NCBI GenBank assembly: GCA_964560495.1
Contig: CAZLMM010000005.1
Location: 62,001-126,000, forward strand
DNA length: 64,000 nt
Direction of reading: 5' to 3'
From: UBA5069 sp964560495
Lineage (GTDB): Bacteria; Chloroflexota; Anaerolineae; Caldilineales; Caldilineaceae
The notes beneath the pieces were generated by a model. That model had not been told where the DNA came from, did no database searches, and saw only the letters and a program-made list of their open reading frames with translations. The translations under genes and the position numbers were made by a program. This document shows positions 52,301-59,928 of the stretch, in pieces; positions within the stretch are counted from its first letter, which is position 1, and every line of letters begins with the position of its first letter.

Positions 52301-54279
52301 CGACCGGCGCGACACAACATGCACCAGATGTGCGCGCACCTGAATGGGAAGGTGTCTATTATAATAGCGGCATCAAGACCCGTTCAGAAGTGGACATACC
52401 GGTAAAGCTGGACAAGCGGGTCCTCGGCGTGCTGAATGTGGAATCCACAAAACTCGATGGATTTCATCCAAATCATATTGCCATGTTGGAGCGCTTTGCT
52501 GCGGCTGCAGCACTGGCGCTGGACAATGTACACCGTCAACGTCGTCTCGGCGCGATTCTGGATGCAGCCAAAGCAGTGACCGCGCCAACAGGCTTGCCAA
52601 ATACATTGCAGGCCATCTCCAACGCGATTCAAAAAACAGTTCCTGATGTATCCGCATTGACCATCTGGTACAAGGGACCAGAGAGTGACGAGCTGGAACT
52701 CGGTCCCTATTTCGGCGTCAAGCAAGAAGCAGAACTAAAAGATGAAAAACCTGAGCAAAGCAGGACGCTCCAGAACATTACCAGGCGCGACAAGCCGCTT
52801 TGGGCGCCGGATGTGCAGAAAGAGCCTGAACTGGGAAGCGAGTTTGTGATGCGTGAAGGGATCTTTTCGTGCGCTGCGTTTCCCCTCAACACAAATGAAG
52901 GAAACGTTGGGGCGATCTTTTTCAATTATCGCCAGCCACACCTCTTTACGCGTGAGGAACAAACGCTCTTCCCGGCTTTGGCAGAAATCGTGGCGTCAGC
53001 CGTAAAGGATGCGCGGCTGTTCGAGCGTGCCGAGAAACAGCGCAAGCGCGTCGAACTGGCGCTTGATATCACCAACACAGTTGGGGCTGAACTTGATTTG
53101 GAGCAAATGATCGCCAAGATTCTGACGCGGTTGCAATCCGACGATCTCTTTCCCAAAACGACGCCGGCTATCTTGCTCTACAACAAGGATGACAACACGT
53201 TGGAATTCGCCTCGTCATCGCTCCAGTTCTACAAGCCTGACAATCCGCAGTACGCCTCCCTTACTTCTATTCCGGTGGACGAATCCTCTATCGCAGGCGC
53301 AGTGGCGATTGAATCAATTCGCGGTAAGGAGAAGAAGCTCAGAAATATCGCGGACGTAGGCTCACACCCTGACTATCTGTCTGGCTATCTGCCCGTCCGT
53401 TTGACGACACGTTCCCAGATGGCGGTGACGCTCTACAGCGAGGAGCAGGGATTGCTCGGCGTCTTGGTGCTGGAAAGCGATCAGCTCAATGCATTCGATC
53501 ACGACGCAGAACAACTGGCCTTGAATTGCGCCAAACAAATCCGTCTGGCTGTGGAACGAGCGCGTCAGCGTGAAGAACTTGAATTCAACGAAACGCTGGC
53601 TGCCGCATCCGCCTGGTCGCGTGAGATCGCCCATGACATCAACCAGGAGATCTTCGAGATTCGCAGTTGGGCGGATGCGCTCCGCTACGAAAGTGAAGAC
53701 TTGCAGAAGGAAAAGGCCTTCCAGAAAGTCGATGCAGCAGCGCAGCGGTTGGCTGGCGCGAACTTGCCGGAACGACAGAAATCGGAAGAAATTGCACTTG
53801 ATGAAACACTCCGTCACCAGATCGTGCGGATCATTCAAGAGCAGGATAGCGCCATCCTCCTAGACCTCGATGGATTGCAGTGCGGTTCGCAGATAATCGA
53901 TTCCTATCCGTTTGCCCTGGAACGCATCTTTCGCCACCTGGTGCGTAACTCACGTCAGGCCATGCAGCGCGCAGGGATGCATGACGGTAGGCGGATTCGC
54001 GTCGCAACGCGCCCGTTCAACGAAGAACAAGTCGAGATCGAATACAGCGACAATGGCCCTGGTTTTCCCTTTCATTTACGTTCCAGGGTCTTTCGCGCCA
54101 GGCTGCCCAGCGAACAGGATCCACAACGCGGGGTCGGGTTACTCTTGGTGCGTTTCATCGTCGGGCAGGTCGGTGGCTCGATCCACCTGGCGACCGCTAC
54201 AAGAGATGAGGAATGTGGCGCGCGCTTCGTGATTCGCTTGCCATGCAGACAGGCGAAAAAAGATAAGGAGGAAGACTGA
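49393..54279 (+). CDS. Giant REC-(GAF)n-histidine kinase
   Basis: A 1628-residue soluble sensor kinase; ATG 49393 follows GGGAGG and is 14 bases after the preceding stop. The receiver domain has acidic residues at 8-10, phosphoacceptor Asp57 (LLIDHRL), Thr86 and Lys108. About seven GAF or GAF-like domains span residues of about 140-1400, each ending with a strand such as GVIVLDYG, GAIIVEND, GLLVVNRR, GVLFVDFR, GVLNVEST, GAIFFNYR, GVLVLESD. The C-terminus has a degenerate dimerisation helix (EIAHDINQEIFEIRSW) and a HATPase domain with HLVRNSRQAM, DNGPGF and GVGLLLVRFI. No membrane segment is seen. It probably integrates several small-molecule or redox signals and phosphorylates the neighbouring receiver domains. 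Confidence 0.9.
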   Translation: MTRILIVDDDEFFAYMMAERLRQEFGEEVEIDQAVSGEDALQLVEAASIPFDVLLIDHRLGPGMDGLAAMQAIQQRSPGVDSILFTGFEDQETGLRAYEAGAFRYVAKPFEPIELVWIVRLLLQRRSANYERNWLRTLSDVADATQKGTSLREVAQALVAGGAKLGFRRARIFRIDNANAAGLMLEGIAEIGHDSIPEFAGRRWPLAEAIYAQRAYTEKRAFFFHGDELGPGVLVAPEKEARFPLAVGEWVVAPLLDDEKDRCVGVIVLDYGAQNVAVPHEVRQLLHLFFRQTSSAFGRAVRDEEQQVHNLAASIVARVRTHAASKGESSDLDVLLDALHDELVKEIPFENLIVVLRAVGSEWFQYSYHVERSERLPRHWQNVEQSGLIAHVISLPQSLYLPRDVNKYRDIHKIPQVGVRPAQSFIGVQLRSADNAFGAIIVENDSTPDIFTSSHRELLEFITADLASLIQVTWLSQRAEGLSRPLRLMQQASYDLMLLAKRADDSFQGLWDATCVLATAPYGFGFDRAMLFLAEEGGQKLQGVAGLGCHHQTQAERNASLTDTFGASFEEFVGRYSANELKAIELRRVVQQMSIVLDSDESAFSAVLKSGKPQWVKAKQTRDKLPQVFIDAFGETNYHIVPLKSVSRTIGLLVVNRRQDAGPDVDDLIPHLDALTNQVAVLYENWRNDRAQKLLVDVTHSILLMNKDKHSLKLTLQKVCEAARAVLGADLVAVFPLKDDGDQRQFDLENVAHVGYEDAGHITEEYHAGGLTESVLTEKDPVVIKDISQDQKEFAGKKLTERKFIIEERIKALIAVPIIGHVSHQPRGVLFVDFRSVQNFAEWEIHLAESLAHLAAVAIRNWREARGLIQSAEEREKELESLGKVLQEALRYGDEETKENNLIVAMLRRATELLSPLPVRVGLLLLDWQRKAGKKPIQVRQQFYLRKDGGLAESTVKKDPFRGISGRAMSTGATQHAPDVRAPEWEGVYYNSGIKTRSEVDIPVKLDKRVLGVLNVESTKLDGFHPNHIAMLERFAAAAALALDNVHRQRRLGAILDAAKAVTAPTGLPNTLQAISNAIQKTVPDVSALTIWYKGPESDELELGPYFGVKQEAELKDEKPEQSRTLQNITRRDKPLWAPDVQKEPELGSEFVMREGIFSCAAFPLNTNEGNVGAIFFNYRQPHLFTREEQTLFPALAEIVASAVKDARLFERAEKQRKRVELALDITNTVGAELDLEQMIAKILTRLQSDDLFPKTTPAILLYNKDDNTLEFASSSLQFYKPDNPQYASLTSIPVDESSIAGAVAIESIRGKEKKLRNIADVGSHPDYLSGYLPVRLTTRSQMAVTLYSEEQGLLGVLVLESDQLNAFDHDAEQLALNCAKQIRLAVERARQREELEFNETLAAASAWSREIAHDINQEIFEIRSWADALRYESEDLQKEKAFQKVDAAAQRLAGANLPERQKSEEIALDETLRHQIVRIIQEQDSAILLDLDGLQCGSQIIDSYPFALERIFRHLVRNSRQAMQRAGMHDGRRIRVATRPFNEEQVEIEYSDNGPGFPFHLRSRVFRARLPSEQDPQRGVGLLLVRFIVGQVGGSIHLATATRDEECGARFVIRLPCRQAKKDKEED

Positions 54280-56069
54280 TGAGTGAAACATCTGCGGCGC
54301 CAGAAGCGCCGATACGCGTGCTGATCGTTGAACACCGCCCAGAGACCCGTGAGACTCTGGAGAACAGTCTGTCTCGCTGGGGATATAAACCAGTATTGGC
54401 CAAAGGCAGCGGTAGTGAGTTATTGAAAGATGCTATCGAGAAGGTGCGCAGCCACCGCTGTCATCTGGCAATCGTGGATAAACGCCTTGTGGACGATGGG
54501 GATTCCTCGGACTTCGGCGGACTTGACCTGATAAAGGAGATCGCACCTGCCGTCGCCATTATCTTGACCGGGTATGCAGATTATGCAACGGCCAGAAACG
54601 CTCTCAAACAGGGTGCGTTCGATGTGCTCAGGAAGGAAGATGGCCCAGCGGCATTGCGACAGGCGCTCGAAAAAGCAGCCGCCGAAAAATGGTTTCGCCG
54701 AGAAGTCGAATTCGACCGTCCGCCTGAGCTGAAATCAGCCGCGCTAGTTCGACGTTTCTTTCCCACCGACGACTTGGCCCCCCTCGATCAGGTGGATGAC
54801 GTGCTACGTCATCTCTTTCCAACTGCGCACAAGCTACGCATCGAAGCAGTCAGCGGCGACGATTCGATGTCAAGCCTGCTGCTGAGAACGCGCAGTGCGG
54901 TTATGAAGGTCTCCATAGATGATGCGCAGCTCCCCAGCATTGTCAAAATCGCGCGTGCAGGGCGTGTGAAGAAGGAAATCGAACACTTCAGGCATGTCCA
55001 ACTGCATTTTCCTGCATATCGACATGCGACAATTCAAGGTCAGCCTGTCGAGCTATGGGATTTGGGCGGTGTTATCTACGACTTTATCGGCGGCGATAAT
55101 CAATATCCACAACAAGTTTTTGCCTACTTCTACGCCACTCACGACGCAGAGGAAATCAACAAGGCGATCGACAATTTTCAAAGCCTCTGGAGACCACTTT
55201 ATCAAAGAAGACCTTCAGACGGACAGCCGCAAAAGAAACGTGTGATTGCGGCTTACACAGATGTTTGGGGAAGAGAGTGGCTAGAAGAACTGGTAAAATA
55301 CCGACAATTGCCGTCAGAAGTTCGGCTGCCTGCTATATTCGACGAGCTTGGGTTGCCAGATCCAATCCAATGGCTAATCAAGAAGATCAAACTTGTGGTT
55401 CCGGATGAGGACGGCAAACACTTGCAGTACGAGGAGAACGCCACACCATTTACCACTTTGGCCCTGTGCCACGGCGACTTGCACAGCCGCAACATCTTTG
55501 TGGATACACGCTATGATGTGTGGGTGATCGACTATGAGCGCACCGGCTTTGGTCCGATCCTACAGGACTGGGTGGAGTTGATCGTTGATATCTTGACGAT
55601 GTTGGCTGATGAACAGTCAGATGAATGGCATTCATTCGTCCAACTTCTTACAAGTGTACTAAGTCTTCAGGCGCTGGGTTCAAAAAAAATCGCAAGCGAG
55701 GTGTCGGGTGAGTACAACAAGGAGTATGGGGTTATCGTCCACCTTCTGAATACGATCGTGCCAGAGTATCATAAGGAAGATGCGCAACCCCTCTACTGGG
55801 GCATATTCTTGAATGCTCTTTACCGCTTCACGATCCTACGGAAATACTGGGATCAGGTTGCTCAACTGGAGACCGGCGACCCGAAATCCATCAAGAAAGT
55901 CGAGGAATCCAAACAGAAGTTGACGATGGCGATGCAGCGTTGTCGGGTGATTGGCGGCATGGTTTGCTACCGACTGGAGAAATGGAATAGGGAAAAGTGG
56001 CCGCCAAGAGTTGGCCTTCAATCGAGACGGGACCCAAGGGAAATAGAATTGCGCAACACGACAAGATAA
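54279..56069 (+). CDS. Receiver domain fused to APH/protein-kinase-like phosphotransferase
   Basis: A 596-residue protein starting at ATG 54279, sharing one base with the preceding stop and preceded by AAGGAGGA. The receiver domain (12-128) has phosphoacceptor Asp67 (AIVDKRL), Thr97 and Lys119, but its acidic pair is reduced (IVEHRPE). A large C-terminal domain resembles aminoglycoside phosphotransferases and choline kinases: a Lys in VMKVSID or IVKIARAG for ATP, ALCHGDLHSRN with catalytic Asp400 and Asn405, and WVIDYERTG with metal-binding Asp418. It looks catalytically competent. This domain resembles kinase-like domains I recall from predicted ternary conflict systems. The CHAT gene begins inside its 3' end. 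Confidence 0.85.
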   Translation: MSETSAAPEAPIRVLIVEHRPETRETLENSLSRWGYKPVLAKGSGSELLKDAIEKVRSHRCHLAIVDKRLVDDGDSSDFGGLDLIKEIAPAVAIILTGYADYATARNALKQGAFDVLRKEDGPAALRQALEKAAAEKWFRREVEFDRPPELKSAALVRRFFPTDDLAPLDQVDDVLRHLFPTAHKLRIEAVSGDDSMSSLLLRTRSAVMKVSIDDAQLPSIVKIARAGRVKKEIEHFRHVQLHFPAYRHATIQGQPVELWDLGGVIYDFIGGDNQYPQQVFAYFYATHDAEEINKAIDNFQSLWRPLYQRRPSDGQPQKKRVIAAYTDVWGREWLEELVKYRQLPSEVRLPAIFDELGLPDPIQWLIKKIKLVVPDEDGKHLQYEENATPFTTLALCHGDLHSRNIFVDTRYDVWVIDYERTGFGPILQDWVELIVDILTMLADEQSDEWHSFVQLLTSVLSLQALGSKKIASEVSGEYNKEYGVIVHLLNTIVPEYHKEDAQPLYWGIFLNALYRFTILRKYWDQVAQLETGDPKSIKKVEESKQKLTMAMQRCRVIGGMVCYRLEKWNREKWPPRVGLQSRRDPREIELRNTTR

Positions 56070-56659
56070 ATGTCCTCTTCCTTGCTGCGAATCCATTCGA
56101 TACGACTCGTCTTATGATCGACAAGGAGTATCGTGCAATCAGACAAGCCATCCAAGAATCCGGGTTTCGGGAACGGTTTTCATTGGAGAGCGAGTGGGCT
56201 GTGCGTGTGGAAGATTTGATACCGCTGCTTATTCGGAAAGAGCCGACGATTATTCACTTCAGCGGTCACGGCAGTGAAGACGGAGAAATCGTTCTCGAAG
56301 ATGAAAGCGGGAATCCATTCCCGTTGCGCCAGCAAGCCGTACAGCGCATTTTCGGCATACTGAACAGCGACCACAATCAGGTACGGTGTGTTATCCTGAA
56401 TGCCTGTTTTTCTGAAGACCAGGCGCGGCTTATCTCTAAACACGTTGACATTGTTATCGGCATTTCATCCGCAATCGGTGATGTATCGGCGCGGAAATTC
56501 GCTAGTGTGTTCTATGCCACCATTGGAGAAAAGCAGAATGTCAATAAAGCCTTCGAACTGGCCCGCACGAACATCTCTCTTCATGGGCTAGATTACAAGG
56601 ATGCACCGAAGCTTTTGGCTAGACAGGGAGTCGATCCGGGGCGCTACTGTCTGACATAA
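55997..56659 (+). CDS. CHAT-domain (caspase-like) protease
   Basis: A 220-residue protein consisting of little more than a CHAT caspase-fold domain. INVLFLAANPFDTTRLMIDKEYRAI is preserved as the first strand and helix, then IIHFSGHGSEDGE with catalytic His91, and VILNACFSE with catalytic Cys137. ISSAIGDVSARKFASVFY and NVNKAFELAR complete the family pattern. GTG 55997 is the only start that keeps the first strand; it overlaps the upstream gene by 73 bases, suggesting coupled translation. CHAT proteases act as effectors in several bacterial stress and defence systems. The partner genes suggest control by phosphorelay. Confidence 0.9.
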   Translation: MAAKSWPSIETGPKGNRIAQHDKINVLFLAANPFDTTRLMIDKEYRAIRQAIQESGFRERFSLESEWAVRVEDLIPLLIRKEPTIIHFSGHGSEDGEIVLEDESGNPFPLRQQAVQRIFGILNSDHNQVRCVILNACFSEDQARLISKHVDIVIGISSAIGDVSARKFASVFYATIGEKQNVNKAFELARTNISLHGLDYKDAPKLLARQGVDPGRYCLT

Positions 56660-56722
56660 TGCCAACGGATGGCAATACTGTACTCTCGAAGATAGTCCAG
56701 GTGAGTTCGAACCCATCTATAT

Positions 56723-57334
56723 ATGAGAAGGATGTTCCAGCCAAACGACTCAACCACTTTGACAAACTGGCTTCATCGCAACCATATCGACACTACTTCC
56801 TGGGGGCGCGGTGGGGCGAAGAGAGTCGAGAATCTTCTGGGTGAAATCCTGCGCGGCGAAACAGTGCTCTACGAGGATCCGCCTCGCCGAGTCGTTTGCG
56901 TCACTCAAATCTGGGTTCAGCATGGTGACTTTGTGCTTGTGGAGGAGTATCAGACGTTCGAAGATGGCTCGACTCGACAGGTGAACACTCTTCCGTCTGA
57001 AAAGATGCAACCTGATGAGTCCCCTCGACAAGCAGCTTTACGCTGTCTGAACGAGGAATTGCAGATTCAGCCAGATGAAGTGAAAATCGTGGATGACTAT
57101 ATTACATGTCGAGAGGAAGAAAAACCCGCGTTCTCATATCCTGGGTTACATACAAGATATACTCTCTATCAGGTACCAACAGTGATAAATACTGTACCCG
57201 ATAGACCTTTCTCCACAGTCGAATCGAATCATCATGGGAGCGATCCAGTTGTAGTACATCATTGGACTTGGATTCCGGTAGCCGAATATCTGGCCAATCA
57301 GACAGCTTCCATACAACCTACCTTATCACCATGA
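56723..57334 (+). CDS. Divergent Nudix-like protein
   Basis: A 203-residue protein. FQPNDSTTLTNWLHRN and TSWGRGGAKRVENLLGEILRGE form a helical N-terminal region; then RRVVCVTQIWV begins the Nudix fold. The Nudix box region SEKMQPDESPRQAALRCLNEEL keeps Glu and the paired EE but has Cys-Leu-Asn between Arg and EE, so it departs from the REUxEE consensus. It may bind or hydrolyse a nucleotide. ATG 56723 is used; ATG 56732 is close. An in-frame stop at 56702-56704 excludes longer forms. It overlaps the NTPase gene by ATGA. Confidence 0.75.
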   Translation: MRRMFQPNDSTTLTNWLHRNHIDTTSWGRGGAKRVENLLGEILRGETVLYEDPPRRVVCVTQIWVQHGDFVLVEEYQTFEDGSTRQVNTLPSEKMQPDESPRQAALRCLNEELQIQPDEVKIVDDYITCREEEKPAFSYPGLHTRYTLYQVPTVINTVPDRPFSTVESNHHGSDPVVVHHWTWIPVAEYLANQTASIQPTLSP

Positions 57335-58680
57335 CTGAAATCGGTCCATCCCATCCGATCACCTACCGCCAGGAGCTATTGACTCCTCTCTCCACCTGTA
57401 TCCGTGCTTGGGAATCCTGTGCGATTGTCGGCGCGGCCAGCATGGGAAAGTCTCGTCTGCTCCAATTCCTCTTGCGGACGGACGTGCGCCGCCACTACTT
57501 GGGCGACGAAGCTGAGCGCACCCTCTTGTTATGGGCAGACTGCAACCGCCTGGCCGCCGTGTCCGAATGGGGGCTATACGAGCTCATCCTCACGAGTCTG
57601 GTGGAGGCCAGCGGCGAACACCAGGCTGCGACGACGATCCGCACGCAACTGATCGAGCTGCGTCGCGAGGCCATCATCGAACGTAGCGCGCTGCTGGCCC
57701 AACGCCACCTGGAGCTGGCCGTGCATATGCTCTGCCATGAGCAAGGGCTGCGCCTGGTCATCCTTCTCGACGAATTCGACGAGTGTTATCGCACCCTGAC
57801 CGAACAGGCGCTGGCCAACCTGCGCGCCTTGCGCGACGCCAACAAATACAGGCTGTGTTATGTGCTTTTCTTGCGCGACCATCCGGCCCAGATGCGACCA
57901 CCTGGGGAGTGCGAGGGCTTCTACGAATTGCTCTCACGTTCGATTTTCGGTCTTCGGCCCTATCGGGAAGACGATGCCCGCCGCGTTCTCGCCCAATTGC
58001 AGGCGCGCCACAGAACCCGCCTGCAAATTATGGGCGACGAGACCACTGCTCAGCTATTACGACTCAGCGGCGGACACCCCGGTTTGCTGGGTGCGCTCGT
58101 CAATGGGCTGATGGAGTCGCCACCTCTGGGCGTACCCTGGGATGACTGGGCGCAAAAACAGGAGGACGTGCAGGACGAGTTGCGCAAGCTGTGGGAGGGG
58201 TTGCGCAACAAGGAGCGTGTAGCTCTCAACCATCTGGCTCTGGGGTTATCGACTTCCCTACGGGAACAAGAATCACTCCTATTGAAGGGGTTGATTCATG
58301 AAGATGGCAGCCACTCTGTCACATTTTTCACGCCGCTCCTGGAGCAGTTCGCTGCTGTCCACGCGCCATCTGCCGATAGCATCTTGCGGGTCGATTTGCA
58401 GGCCGGCGCGGTCTACCGCGATGGCATCCTGTGCGGCGACCTCACGGCCAAGGAATTCGACCTGCTCGCCTATCTCTATCAACACAAAGAACAGGTCTGT
58501 GAAGTCGAACAAGTGATCGCCGAACTCTATCCCGGCAACGCAGGTTTCGAGATCAACGCCAACACGATCTCTGCGTTGGTCGGTCGGGTCCGCCGCAAGA
58601 TCGAACCCGACCCCAAACATCCCCAATTCCTCCTCAACGTCAAAGGCCGCGGCTACCGCCTGACCACCGCGCCAGAATAG
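57331..58680 (+). CDS. P-loop NTPase with C-terminal OmpR-type winged helix
   Basis: A 449-residue protein starting at ATG 57331. An AAA/STAND-like ATPase has Walker A GAASMGKS (34-41) and Walker B LRLVILLDEFDE (Asp147, Glu148), followed by FLRDHPAQM (sensor region) and LLRLSGGHPGLLGAL, typical of STAND-type helical bundles. The C-terminal domain (about 368-449) is a winged helix of the OmpR/Trans_reg_C type: DLTAKEFDLLAYLYQHKEQ, NANTISALVGRVRRKIEPD, VKGRGYRLT. It therefore looks like an ATP-dependent DNA-binding regulator or sensor NTPase. It is the last of the six-gene system, and it may control the locus or detect a trigger. Confidence 0.88.
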   Translation: MTEIGPSHPITYRQELLTPLSTCIRAWESCAIVGAASMGKSRLLQFLLRTDVRRHYLGDEAERTLLLWADCNRLAAVSEWGLYELILTSLVEASGEHQAATTIRTQLIELRREAIIERSALLAQRHLELAVHMLCHEQGLRLVILLDEFDECYRTLTEQALANLRALRDANKYRLCYVLFLRDHPAQMRPPGECEGFYELLSRSIFGLRPYREDDARRVLAQLQARHRTRLQIMGDETTAQLLRLSGGHPGLLGALVNGLMESPPLGVPWDDWAQKQEDVQDELRKLWEGLRNKERVALNHLALGLSTSLREQESLLLKGLIHEDGSHSVTFFTPLLEQFAAVHAPSADSILRVDLQAGAVYRDGILCGDLTAKEFDLLAYLYQHKEQVCEVEQVIAELYPGNAGFEINANTISALVGRVRRKIEPDPKHPQFLLNVKGRGYRLTTAPE

Positions 58681-58706
58681 CTTCCCGCATCTCCATTGAC
58701 CATTCC

Positions 58707-59924
58707 TCACCTCTCCTCGGGCGGCTTGATCGCCTTGAAGCTACGATAGAGCAGCAGGTCATAGACGATCTTCAGCCCGCCGGCCAGGAAGAAGGGCGCG
58801 GCCATGAAGGGGCCGATGAGCGCGCCGCTCAGCGCCGGCGAGATGGCCGCGCCCAGGGAACGGGCAATGGCGGTGACCCCCGAAGCAGCCGAACGTTCGT
58901 CCGGCGCGACTACGGCCATGGTGTAGGATTGACGGGTGGGCACATCCATCTGCGAGATGCCGAAACGCATGAAGAGCACCGCCAGGGCCGAGGGCAGGGT
59001 GGGCATGAGCGGCACGAGCATGAGCAAGATGTTGGACGGCAAGTGGGTGAAGACCATGGTGTTGATGAGGCCAAAACGTTTGGCGATGCGCGCAGCCAGC
59101 AGCGCCGAAATGCCGGCCAGAATGTTGGCCACAAAGAAGATGCTGCCCAACACGGCCTCGTCGAGCTGAAAGCGCACGAAAAACCAATAGGCCATCATGC
59201 TCTGGACGATGAAGCCGCCGGCGAAGGCGTCCAGGGCAAAGAGCGCGCTGAGACGCGCCACCACGCCGCGCGAGCGGTGCAGCCCCAGCGTGCGGCGAAT
59301 CGACTTGTCCGTCGGCGAGAAGGGCGGCTCGATGGCGGGCGAAAGAAACAGAAAGCAAAGCAACAGCGCGCCGCCCGCCCCGGCATAACCCATGAGCACG
59401 GTGCGATAGGAATCCAGCGTAGAATATCCTTGCTGTTGCAACGTTTGGGTCAACAGACCGGCGGCCAGCGCGCCGAACGCGGTAGCAAAGGAGCCGACCA
59501 GATTGTACCAGGCAAAGACTCGCGTGCGCTGCTCGTCGGAGACGAGCTGGGTGAGGGACGCCTGCTCGATGGAGAGAAAGGGACCGATCTCGTTGCCGCT
59601 GGGGCTGATCACGCCGACGATGGCCGTCGCGACCAGGAAGGCCGGCTCACGCGTCAGGACGAAGACCACGCCAGCCAGGGCCATGAGCAGGCTGCCGATG
59701 ATGAGCGTGCGCCGTCGCCCAAAACGATCCGCAGAGGTGGTGAGCCACAAGGAGATGGCTGCGTCGCCCAATAGGGTGAGAGTGAGGAGCAGGCCGACAG
59801 ATTGCTCGCTCAGCCCCACGGTCACCAGGTAGAGCGCCAGCACCACCGACAGGAAGCCATAGGCAAACAGACGGGTGATACGCGTGGTGAAAAGCAGGAC
59901 GATGTCAATCCTTGAGCGCTTCAT
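58707..59924 (-). CDS. Major facilitator superfamily transporter
   Basis: A 405-residue MFS protein with about twelve hydrophobic helices. SADRFGRRRTLIIGSLLMAL is the conserved loop 2-3 signature. The family resembles drug or sugar-related exporters, but the substrate is not readable. It lies five bases downstream of the AAA-ATPase-like gene in the same direction, so both are probably co-transcribed. Confidence 0.9.
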   Translation of the reverse strand: MKRSRIDIVLLFTTRITRLFAYGFLSVVLALYLVTVGLSEQSVGLLLTLTLLGDAAISLWLTTSADRFGRRRTLIIGSLLMALAGVVFVLTREPAFLVATAIVGVISPSGNEIGPFLSIEQASLTQLVSDEQRTRVFAWYNLVGSFATAFGALAAGLLTQTLQQQGYSTLDSYRTVLMGYAGAGGALLLCFLFLSPAIEPPFSPTDKSIRRTLGLHRSRGVVARLSALFALDAFAGGFIVQSMMAYWFFVRFQLDEAVLGSIFFVANILAGISALLAARIAKRFGLINTMVFTHLPSNILLMLVPLMPTLPSALAVLFMRFGISQMDVPTRQSYTMAVVAPDERSAASGVTAIARSLGAAISPALSGALIGPFMAAPFFLAGGLKIVYDLLLYRSFKAIKPPEER

Positions 59925-59928
59925 TGAT

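Noticed and set aside
56700..56720. tRNA T-arm-like GAGTTCGAACCC
   Set aside because: No acceptor, D or anticodon stems can be built around it.
56659..56844. Short frame starting at the CHAT stop (TAATG)
   Set aside because: It overlaps the N-terminal part of the Nudix-like protein in another frame, and the Nudix frame matches the family pattern (WGRGGAK, SEKM) while this one matches nothing.
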